Below, one piece after another: positions 56,401 to 64,000 of a DNA stretch of 64,000 nt; the stretch's first letter is position 1; the number at the start of each line of letters is the position of its first letter. The notes under the pieces were generated by a model, which saw only the letters and a list, made by a program, of their open reading frames with translations, had not been told where the DNA came from and ran no database searches. Both the position numbers and the translations under genes were made by a program. The stretch is from Enoplolaimus lenunculus (taxonomy: Eukaryota; Nematoda; Enoplea; Enoplida; Thoracostomopsidae). The DNA lies in NCBI GenBank assembly GCA_030248215.1, contig JASANG010001006.1, positions 62,001 to 126,000 on the forward strand, read 5' to 3'.

Positions 56401-59400
56401 GTGGATCGGTAATCCGTTCACAGTGGTTCGAGCAGTACAGTATCCACTAATAAAATTTTAAACATTTCTGAAATACTCTATACAGTACTGCATTATACTT
56501 AGAATTTGTTACCGAAAATAACACCGCAGGTATTGGTGTTTTGAGCTTCGGGTTGATCATACTGAGCAGCCACGGCATATGATTTTCACGGCCAGCAACG
56601 TAAAATAGTCTAAAATTTAAACTTTCAGACGTATTAAAACATTCCCATGCTGATCCGCCTTCCCAATTGACTTCTCAGCTTATTGTTATACGCAAAACAA
56701 AATGTGGTGCAGGAACTCTGAACCGGCCTACAATTGATGCTTGACATTAAACATGGTGTAAATTATACTTTAAAAATTTGCAAAAATTGCAAATTATTTT
56801 TGGCGCTTGCAACGATCGTAGACAGGCAGTGGGGCTTTGCCCGGTTAACCAGTGCGCCAACCAAGCTCGCGCTAACTGATAAGAAACGCCAAAATAATTT
56901 GAGTTTAAAAAAGGTTGTGATTCGCGCAAAAACTAACCTTGACGATGTTAGCAGAACTCCGTTCACCGTACCGAAACATGACATTGCGACAAATACTGGC
57001 ATTATCCAAGCCATAACACCGTAGAAACGATCAGCGAATGTCTGCAAATAAAACGAAAATGTTAGTAATATTTTTAGGGCGCTATTTTTCGAAACGAAAA
57101 AGCAAATGGTTGGACGAGTTTATTTGTCACGAAAAATTATTCTTTGCGGGTTAAAATTCACTGTGAATGGTAATCAAGGAGCCGCAATAATTGACGTACA
57201 GTGTGATGTAAAAATGACCAATTATTTCAAGTAATTATTTTGCACGCTTTGTCAAATCCTGGTAATTGATATCATTTAATTGTCGTGAGTAGACTGGAAT
57301 GAAATTAATGTTTAAAGTATGTTGTTCAGAAGCGAATTTAAACATCTGGGTCAATGTTACTTTGTGGGGCGTAACGGTCGATTAAGCGTATTCCTAAGGC
57401 TAAGCCTAAGCGTTACAAGAGTGTGTTCTTCAGCCTAAGCCTAAGCCTAAGCCTAGGCCTAAGCAAAAAATGTAATCTAGAATCTAAACCTCAAATGTAA
57501 TCTATAATCTAAACCTACTCTTTAATAGATCCACTAGAACCCTTGACGCCCCTTAAAGTATTAACATGGGCCAACATCTGAATGAAATATAATTTTCAAA
57601 ATAATTGAAAAAATTAACACAATGTCCATTCCGAACTACATACTGGAAAAGACGTGAACTGTTTAATCGGGTCAAAAAAATAGCTATTCTGATTTTCTAA
57701 TTGTGCGAAATAAGTTAAATTTTAAAACATTTAAGTTTAAAAATACTTGAAAAATATTTCAAAATAAATTTAATTCCAGACTACGTATAAAAATAATTAA
57801 TTCCGTTCGATGTTAACGCAACATTAAATTAAATTTCATTCCAGATTACGTAATAATGAAATAAATTTCTTTTCAGACAACGGTGTAATTTGTTTATCGA
57901 CTCCGTCAGTGTGCTAGGACTATTATCTTAAAAAACCCGTGAATTAGAATCTTTAAATTAAATTCAATTCCAACTAACGTTATCCATATATGAAAGAATG
58001 GATGGGTTGATTGGTGTTCATTTCATAGTATTACTTATTAATTACTTGTTTTGTTATTTATGTCTTAAATTATTATTGTTAATAGCCAAACAAATAATGT
58101 TCTTTGAAAATATGTACTTTTTGGAACTGTGATTTATCTGCAACACTTATTTTTATAGGAATTTAGCTAACAAATTATGTTTTGTTATTCCAACGAAACT
58201 GTTTTTGATCTCAAAAGGTCATCGCCAACGGGTTGGCTGGCGAATTGCATACTGCAATTATTAGAGCAATACCATCGTTGACCAACAAATAGGTTTGTGG
58301 CATTTTTACTGCAATTTTATACTAAACTATTTATTGCTATTAGGCTGAATACGAACAAATGCTACTTACCACTGCAACTGCCGGGCTATCGAGTAATTCA
58401 TCAATGGTAACTCCTGCGTAAAAACCGATGTTCGTTAACACGTATACAACAGTGCACAGCGTGCACGATATTGCGATTGCACGTGGTAGATTCCTAAAAA
58501 TTTATTTTATTGCAATTTTGGCCAACATTACTTTCAATGGGTGTAACTGCAGTATAAGCACATTTGTAAACCGAAGCCTAATCATCAGGGTAAAAATAAG
58601 ACTATAGATCAGCTTAGAGCAAAGCCTAAGGCTGAACAAAAAATTTGGCTAAAACTTAAGGTTAATCTCTCAGAGTCCGCGGAACACCGGTACGTTCCTC
58701 AAAGTAACATGAATCGTAATTTTTAACGTTAACAGTTCAGCATTATGGGTGTAACCAGGATTTCAGACAAATGGTTATGTTGTAAGAAAAATCAGTCAAC
58801 GTAAAGAACAAGGGCGAAACAGTATTATAAGCATGTTCCTAAGCCTAAGCCTACGCCTAAGCCTAAGCGTAAGAATGAGTTTATTCCTAAGCCGAAGCCT
58901 AAGCAAAAAATAATCTAGAATGTAAACCTACTATTTTATAGACCCATCCGAAACCTGGAGGCGTCTTAAAGTATCATAGGCAAAAATTCAAATATACGAC
59001 ATTTTATGCATAAAACAACCTACTGAGCAGTACGGTTTGAACTTTGTCTAATTTTAACTACAATTGCCTGGCCATTGGTAGACAGGACAACCCTGAGACT
59101 CAATAGGAGTCAAGGAACGTGTGAATAGTTTTCATCCTCACAACTGCAAATTTGGTTTAAATTGAAACTGACACATGCTAGAGTTACATCGGCAACAAAT
59201 TTACTATCAATCAAATAATTGCAAAAGCCTCATTAAATTCGCGCCAATGTTAAGTATAAGGGCCTGACCACTGGGAGACTAGGACATTGGGAAACTTGCA
59301 CCCTGGAAGACTGAGGCACTGGGAGACTGGGACACTGGGAGACTGGGACACTTGGAGACTGGGACACTGGGAGACTGGAACACTGGAAGACTAGGGCACG

Positions 59401-62400
59401 AGTAGACTGGGACACGGGGCATTGGGAGTCTGGGACACTGGAAGACTGGGACACTGGACGACTGGGACGCTGGGAGACTGGGACGCTGAGAACCAAGGAG
59501 ACCGAGATACCGCGAGACTGACCCATTGGGAGTCCGAGAAGCCGGCAGACGAATAAATTCCCAAGGGGCACGTTTAAGCTTTGGCTTAAGCTTAACCGTA
59601 CACTAATGCTTAGTTGTGTAAATAAACGCGTAACCACCAAAATTAGAAATTTTGTCAAATTGTTTATGTTGAAAATTTTACATTACACTTATTTTATGTA
59701 TGTAATCAAGCAGATCCAAAAGATTTTTTCATACTTTATTGATTTTTAAAAATAACTTTTTCGTAAACAATTTACCTGGTTGGATTTTCAAGTTCTTCAG
59801 TGACAAAATTGAGGTAATTCCTAAAAATTAAAATAGTCTTTCGTATAAAGTCAGTCAGATTCGCCTAAAAGTTCACATGTGTGAATAACCATGCAACTTC
59901 GCTGAATTTATTGCAGACGCTTTCTCGTTGGCTGATGAAAAAATGCAAGTTCCACGTACAATTTGCCACTGCAAGTTCTCGCAGCAAAAATTTGCACGTT
60001 TGAATAGGGCTTCACAACATTTTATCCGCGGTTTGGAATTTTTAACCTCAGATATACTCAAGCTAGACATTTTTCAGTCCGCTCGCGTTTAGCACACTCG
60101 GGCCGTATACCAAAACCCATCGATTCAACGCCGAATTCTTACCATCCGTTATACGCCCAGAGACCAGAATAAAACGATAACGCAATTGACCCGGGGCTCA
60201 GATTTGTGCCTTGCCAAGAGTTTTCAAAATTTTCAACATATTCTAAAGCAAGAAAAAAACATATTTTGTAACATTTAGAAGAATAGTAGACCAAGTGTAC
60301 AGCTTATTGCGCTTCCTACGCGGCCAAGAATCGCCTTTCACAGAAACAAAACACCTTAAAATACACCATAAACGTTATTTTATTGTAATGAATAATCATT
60401 TAAAGAAATTAAAAGAATTAAATTTTGTCATTATTTTTTCTTAAATTATAAATGGTTAATAGGTCAGCGTCTTAGAATGAATTCCGCGCAAAAATAAAAT
60501 AAACTAATATTTTTGTGACAACCAAATGTTAACTGTCCATAAATGTAATAGTCATGTAGGAAGCTTTCACATGCTGACGAATACAACTGACACGTGAACA
60601 TGAGGCAATCATGACGAAAAAATGAGGTCGTAGGAGTTAACCAGTATAAGTGTGGCTAGCGCAAGGCTTAGTCATTGCAATGTATATAAACCAGGTATTT
60701 CTGGTAATAAACATGTCATTCAGCATTTTGGTTGCTAGTACGCAACAGTCATATAAGCGAATATTACTTCTATGACCGTTTAAACAGGCAGCAACTAATT
60801 TGAGTATGTATGTACATTCCTATGCTAAGCGATATTTGCAATAGTGTAAGTGTAACTTAGTGTGCATGGGTCAAGCCTTAGACACATGTCTCATGGTGAG
60901 CCATCGAAATTGCCAAAATGTTGACCCATGCCCATAGACCCATTTTCAAGTCTAGCTAAGCATGTTGATATTGAAGCGTTAAGCGAAACTATCCTGAAGT
61001 AACATGGAACGCTATCAGTAATTTACTTAAGGTCGCATGGGTCAAGCCTTAGACACATGTCTCATGGTGAGCCATCGAAATTGCCAAAATTTTGACCCAT
61101 GACCATAGACACATTTTCAAGTCTAGCTAAGCATATTGATATCGAAGCGTTAAGCGAAATAAATTTAAAGTAACATGGAACGCTATAAGTAATTTACTTA
61201 AGGTCGCATGGGTCAAGCCTTAGACACATGTCTCATGGTGAGCCATCGAAATTGCCAAAATTTTGACCCATGACCATAGACACATTTTCAAGTCTAGCTA
61301 AGCATATTGATATCGAAGCGTTAAGCGAAATAATTCTAAAGTAACATGGAACGCTATAAGTAATTTACTTACAAAGGGTGTATACAAGGAGAATATACGT
61401 CACGAATTACGGTTAGATGAAATCAAATTATTCTACAGCCTGTGAAAACGGCTTTAGACGAGGTTATCTGTTCTCAAAATGGTATCTCGGATACGATCCT
61501 GTTACTTACCTCCACCCATGCATAACAGTACGACTCCTGTGATGATAATTAGAAATAACGCCAACAATTTTGCCACGGTGAACACGTTTTGTACCATTGT
61601 TACCATACGAACGCTAATACTGTTGATGATCGTGAGAAGAACTGAAAAACGTAAAAAAGTACGAATGTTTTGCAGCTTCAAAAGTTCAAATTACAAAAAC
61701 TCACATTTTTAGCCATCCAAATGGGACAAAAACTGGTGAATCGAAAGTTTATTACCTGCCCCCAACCCTGCTCGCTATAGGATTTCTTATAGAGTATTTG
61801 GGGAAAACCCAGTAGTAACTTACTGAGTACTCCAGCGGCTAGCAGTTGAGGAGCATACGCAGGTGGATCGCAGTACGGAAAAAACGGTCGCAGGATATAA
61901 ATCGCAAAAGTCATTGCAACTGCAGTCATTGTGCATGGTCTGAAGATAAAGCATTTTCAAACTGTGCAAAATGACTAAATCCTTCACGACGGCGTCCCCG
62001 CGGGGAGAGCATTTGGGGACCGTGCCCCCCTCCAAATTGACTATGTCGAAAAGTAAACAATCTAGAGTTGCAATTGTAGGGGCGCACCAAAATTATTCAG
62101 TGCCCCCAAACATAAATTTCTGCGGACGACCCTGCCTTTCACTCGTAGCGTATATTAAACGGGAAATATTCATGTGAGAAAAAGCTAATGGAAAAATTTT
62201 CAATTATAACTTTTATACATAGAGTATATTATGAGGGACTAAATACAAATGATACACACGCAATAGATACCGCTAGCAGTGTTTAACAATTCTAGCGTAG
62301 TGTAAGATTTCCACAAGACGAAAGAACCATCTCGAGGACTATACGGTAATAGCAATACCAGTACAAATCGGTGACAGTCACTCAAAATAAATTGTTAATG

Positions 62401-63512
62401 GCACATAATGTTCTTCAATCGCACTTTGGATTAACAAATCTGCACAGTCGCGGACGACTTCCGATTTCAGTTGGGAACTGCGCTGCAAAAAATGTTGATT
62501 CAAATTGACTCTCTCCGAAACAGGCTCTACGGGACAACACAAACTGAGTCAATTCGACTTCGTCAGAGTCAAACGTGCGACTCTCCGTGAGTCGAATTTG
62601 ACTCTGGCGGAGTCGAATTTGGCTCAGTTTGAAGTCCAGAAAAGCCTATTTCGGAAACAGTCAATTTGACTCACCATTTTTTTGCAGTGTGCTTAATTTT
62701 ATGTACACAACAAATTTCTGGAATTGTAAATTAACTCTATACTTCTTTTAGTATGCACTCCTACTTACCGCACAATAATACATTCAATCCACATCCTGAG
62801 AAACGCCATAAATGGCCCGAATGCCTGATACACGTAAGCGTAGTCACCGCCTGATTTTGTAATAAACGTCCCAAGTTCTGCGTAACTGTACGCACCCATC
62901 GTTGAAAAAACACCGCAAACAATCCATATCACCAACGAAAAACCAACACTGCCTGCGTCTGAATAACAATTGGAGAATTTCTCAGACAATGCTTGATCTG
63001 TATAATTAAAGCTGGAACGTCCAACATACGTAATTTGAGCATTGTTCTCACTAAGATATACAGCCACATAGAAACACTGGTATTGCAAATATTGCAGCGA
63101 CTTTGAATAGTATCTGTTAAATCATGATATACACTACGATTCGTGCGAACAACATGCACTGGTTAATATTATGACGAATATGTGCAGTTTTAAATTTCTA
63201 TAAATTATCGAAACATACTTGAAATCAAAGCATACCAACTCGAATTTCGAGCAAAAATGCACAGCTCCAAACCCTTATAAACTTACGTTCATGAACGCCT
63301 TTTGGCGACACAAAAATTCCGCTACCAATAATACATCCAACTATAACCATCACTCCGCCAAAAAGAGTAATATTCGCTTTGAGGCCTGGCTCTCCGTCTC
63401 CTGATCCCTTGTCAGGACTACCAGGAGTGCCATCTTTTGCTGTTTCGGTTGGCCGATAAATTGGTCTCTGTGGTCCATCCGGATCGGACGATGCGTAGCC
63501 AAATTCAGCCAT
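53403..63512 (-). CDS. SLC7/LAT-type amino acid transporter light chain (AAT family)
   Basis: The gene encodes a plasma-membrane amino acid exchanger of the APC superfamily that works as a heterodimer with a glycoprotein heavy chain. Thirteen exons join in frame to 509 residues (LAT1 is 507) with about twelve hydrophobic helices. The GSG motif of helix 1 ([10 protein letters not shown]) is residues 63-65. PFFPYC places at residue 162 the cysteine that disulphide-bonds the 4F2hc-like partner (Cys164 in LAT1). [37 protein letters not shown] and MLTGIPVY match LAT1/LAT2 blocks in order. The last exon, with [12 protein letters not shown], matches the LAT1 C-terminus. The ATG at 63512 precedes a 44-residue Pro/Ser/Asp-rich cytosolic tail. 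Nematode AAT-1/AAT-3-type proteins are the likely closest kin; the exact orthologue and substrates are not inferable. Every intron over 450 bases contains a recognised repeat or tandem array. Confidence 0.97.
53596..53765. repeat. GAGTTGA fold-back element, second copy
   Basis: CACTGTAAATTCCGGTGAG to ACTGGAATTTAGAGTG in transporter intron 12. ACTTTAACTCACTCTGAGTT-type words are shared with 4316-4570 in the opposite orientation. Confidence 0.65.
54023..54293 (+). repeat. TTAA...CACAT-ended element with tRNA-like interior
   Basis: TTAAATCCTTCTCACATTGAG and ATGTGAGAAAGGGTTAA are inverted ends. Between them ACCTGAGTGGTGATGG (A-box position, 54185) and GAGTTCGAATCC (B-box, 54226-54237) stand as in tRNAs. 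This copy shows most clearly that a tRNA-like sequence lies inside a terminal-inverted-repeat element. It is located in transporter intron 12. Confidence 0.7.
54364..54456 (-). CDS. Transporter exon 12
   Basis: Acceptor ATGTTTCAG. Helix 12: [19 protein letters not shown] followed by RNKPK. Donor ATGA|GTAAGT. Confidence 0.95.
54478..54688. repeat. TTAGGC element, type copy
   Basis: GGCCAATGTTACTTTAAGGG and CCTTAAAGTAACATGGGCC are near-perfect 23-bp inverted ends. The interior has GATTAAGCGTATT, a first hexamer block, GTTGCAAAAATAAG, a second block with three exact CCTAAG units, and ATGTAATCTAGAAGC. It lies in intron 11, starting 22 bp upstream of exon 12's boundary on the minus strand, just beyond the 3' splice site tract. 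Confidence 0.9.
54914..54998 (-). CDS. Transporter exon 11
   Basis: Acceptor GTTTCAG. Helix 11: [20 protein letters not shown]. Donor CAA|GTTAGT. Confidence 0.95.
55145..55340. repeat. TTAGGC element, decayed, intron 10
   Basis: GGCCAATGTTACCTTTGCC to CACTATAGCCATG; hexamers have drifted to CTAAAACTATG-like words. Confidence 0.6.
55525..55728. repeat. GAGTC fold-back element, copy 9, intron 10
   Basis: CGCTGCGAAATATGGCGTG to CCATTTTTTGCGGT; the outer arms are diverged, the GAGTC interior intact. Confidence 0.8.
55752..55910 (-). CDS. Transporter exon 10
   Basis: Acceptor TTTTTAG, 53 codons, phase 0 at both ends. Helices 9-10: [19 protein letters not shown] and [17 protein letters not shown]. 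Donor CAG|GTACGC. Confidence 0.95.
56055..56170. repeat. TTAGGC remnant, intron 9
   Basis: AGATTTAGGCTTAGGATTTAG and TTTAGGCTTGCGCTTATTG in reverse orientation; it ends AAATGACATAACATGAGCC. Confidence 0.45.
56513..56609 (-). CDS. Transporter exon 9
   Basis: Acceptor [27 protein letters not shown] and [10 protein letters not shown]. Donor TCG|GTAACA. Confidence 0.95.
56938..57041 (-). CDS. Transporter exon 8
   Basis: Acceptor [27 protein letters not shown] and [12 protein letters not shown] (helix 8). Donor AAG|GTTAGT. Confidence 0.96.
57349..57572. repeat. TTAGGC element, intron 7
   Basis: GGTCAATGTTACTTTGTGGG to TAAAGTATTAACATGGGCC. The second block has five hexamers, and the AATGTAATCTAGAATCTAAAC spacer is duplicated in tandem. 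Confidence 0.85.
58370..58493 (-). CDS. Transporter exon 7
   Basis: Acceptor [17 protein letters not shown] then helix 7 ([18 protein letters not shown]) and [12 protein letters not shown]. Donor GTG|GTAAGT, phase 0. Confidence 0.96.
58520..58712. repeat. TTAGGC element, decayed, intron 6
   Basis: GGCCAACATTACTTTCAATGG to CCTCAAAGTAACATG; hexamers reduced to GAAGCCTAATC and GCAAAGCCTAAGG. Confidence 0.65.
58812..58983. repeat. TTAGGC element, intron 6
   Basis: Left end decayed (GGGCGAAACAGTATTATAAG), blocks CCTAAGCCTAAGCCTACGCC and CCTAAGCCGAAGCCTAAGC, right end TCTTAAAGTATCATAGGC. It lies 100 bp from the previous copy. Confidence 0.65.
59268..59535. repeat. 16-bp tandem repeat in intron 6
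   Basis: About sixteen units of GACTGGGACACTGGGA with variants. A 141-codon minus-strand frame across it is low-complexity ([12 protein letters not shown] type) and not a gene. Confidence 0.85.
59776..59820 (-). CDS. Transporter exon 6 (45 bases)
   Basis: A 45-base exon encoding [13 protein letters not shown], the cytosolic loop 6-7 signature (N-x3-EE-x2-NP) of the family. Acceptor TTTTTAG, donor CAG|GTAAAT. Confidence 0.94.
60143..60242 (-). CDS. Transporter exon 5
   Basis: Acceptor GCTTTAG. Contains [20 protein letters not shown], the unwound helix-6 region that contacts substrate in LAT structures. Donor GATG|GTAAGA. Confidence 0.94.
60860..61373. repeat. 171-bp tandem repeat, three units, intron 4
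   Basis: GCATGGGTCAAGCCTTAGAC recurs at 60864, 61035 and 61206, exactly 171 bp apart. Units two and three are nearly identical and the first is more diverged. Each unit carries ATGGGTCAAG and the inverted TTGACCCATG. Confidence 0.95.
61510..61641 (-). CDS. Transporter exon 4
   Basis: Acceptor GTTTTTCAG. Contains [18 protein letters not shown] and helix 5 ([17 protein letters not shown]). Donor GGAG|GTAAGT. Confidence 0.95.
61824..61939 (-). CDS. Transporter exon 3 (heavy-chain cysteine)
   Basis: Acceptor [26 protein letters not shown] is followed by [10 protein letters not shown] with Cys162, then the start of helix 4. Donor CTCA|GTAAGT. Confidence 0.95.
62163..62352. repeat. Remnant of the tRNA-like element family, intron 2
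   Basis: ATTCATGTGAGAAAAAGCTAA and GTGTTTAACAATTCTAGCG then TTCCACAAGACGAAAGAACC match parts of the 54023 copy in altered order; the A and B boxes are lost. Confidence 0.4.
62481..62689. repeat. GAGTC fold-back element, copy 10, intron 2
   Basis: CGCTGCAAAAAATGTTGATTC to CCATTTTTTTGCAGTG with CTCCGTGAGTCG at the centre; well preserved. Confidence 0.85.
62769..62958 (-). CDS. Transporter exon 2
   Basis: Acceptor TTATTCAG. Contains helix 2 ([20 protein letters not shown]), the YAELG block, [14 protein letters not shown] and the start of helix 3. Donor GCG|GTAAGT. Confidence 0.96.
63287..63512 (-). CDS. Transporter exon 1
   Basis: Residues 1-75 plus one base: hydrophilic tail, then helix 1 [18 protein letters not shown] with the GSG motif. 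Donor GAAC|GTAAGT. Confidence 0.96.
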
Positions 63513-64000
63513 AACGTTACCGGAGTAGATAAATAAAACTAGCGAATCGGTGAACTCCTGTTATGTTATCACTGTTTACAAGAGTGAATGTGATAGGTGA
63601 TTGAAATAGTAAACCATATTTAAAATAATTATACAAGAGAAGCAGAGTACAGTTGTTCGAGATTGCTGTTCACCCAGGAGTTACCAGTACTCAGTTTGTT
63701 ACTGATTAATATATAAGCTCGAATTTTATGATATATAGTTTACGTGCTAATTTAGAAGCTAAAACTGATAGTTACGAAAAATACATAGCTAATTTCAGTG
63801 TAGTTTCTGGTGATATTAAATAATGCTTTGGGTGTAACCGGATATCCGTTTCCGTTCCTGTTTGTGGTAAAAATCGGTTTCCGTTTCCGTTTTTATGTTA
63901 CATAGAATTAATGGAAATCCTGTTATTTTTACGTCTGAAATTAGTTCTAAGTCACGTTTATATCTGGTAATTGAGTCGATTTTAAAATTCATGTCTCCCA
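63513..64000. other. Upstream region of the transporter gene
   Basis: The sequence upstream of the ATG holds no identifiable promoter motif that I can defend. From 63829 a TGTAACCGGATATCCGTTTC stretch resembles the arms of the CAGGGTGC-ended family. Confidence 0.4.

Noticed and set aside
59233-59658. 141-codon minus-strand frame as a gene
   Set aside because: Mostly encoded by the 16-bp tandem repeat within a transporter intron.
60860-61373. Alpha-satellite-like centromeric repeat because of the 171-bp unit
   Set aside because: The length match is coincidental; only three units exist, inside an intron, with no sequence similarity argued.

Overview
The window looks like nematode nuclear DNA: AT-rich, gene-poor and packed with short inverted-repeat transposable elements. 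Three things point to a nematode. The hexamer TTAGGC, the nematode telomere unit, occurs in many short degenerate runs. Most coding exons begin after a TTTCAG-type 3' splice site. The three recognisable genes have close nematode family members. Species cannot be read from the sequence; the repeat load suggests an expanded genome unlike compact Caenorhabditis.

Three host genes can be reconstructed, all on the minus strand. (1) Positions 1-7541 hold the 5' part of an astacin-family zinc metalloproteinase. It has a long Gln/Ser-rich proregion, the FEGD zymogen motif, a basic cleavage stretch and the first residues of the catalytic domain; the rest lies off the left edge. (2) Positions 35273-39286 hold a complete SUMO E2 enzyme, ubc-9, in five exons encoding 161 residues with catalytic Cys93. 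One intron is of the GC-AG type. (3) Positions 53403-63512 hold a complete SLC7/LAT-type amino acid transporter light chain in thirteen exons encoding 509 residues, with the GSG substrate motif and the cysteine that bonds the heavy chain. Single candidate exons of uncertain membership lie at 14448-14541 (signal-peptide-like) and 25439-25648 (degenerate EGF-like).

The rest is repeats. At least eight families of non-autonomous elements with inverted ends are present. They include ten GAGTC fold-back copies, five copies of a TACTGTAG-ended element, many copies of an element whose interior carries TTAGGC hexamers, a relative with the same ends but a CCCGGG-rich interior, CAGGCCCGTAGCC-ended and CAGGGTGCAACC-ended families, and an element with a tRNA-like interior. 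Three LINE 3' ends and one broken retroelement integrase region also occur. A 6.2 kb minisatellite of 18-bp units (42795-48976) has higher-order structure and a duplicated right edge. It leaves five of six frames open, so its long ORFs are not evidence of genes.

The genes are unrelated in function: an extracellular protease, nuclear SUMO conjugation and a plasma-membrane transporter. What they share is intron growth by insertion of these small elements.
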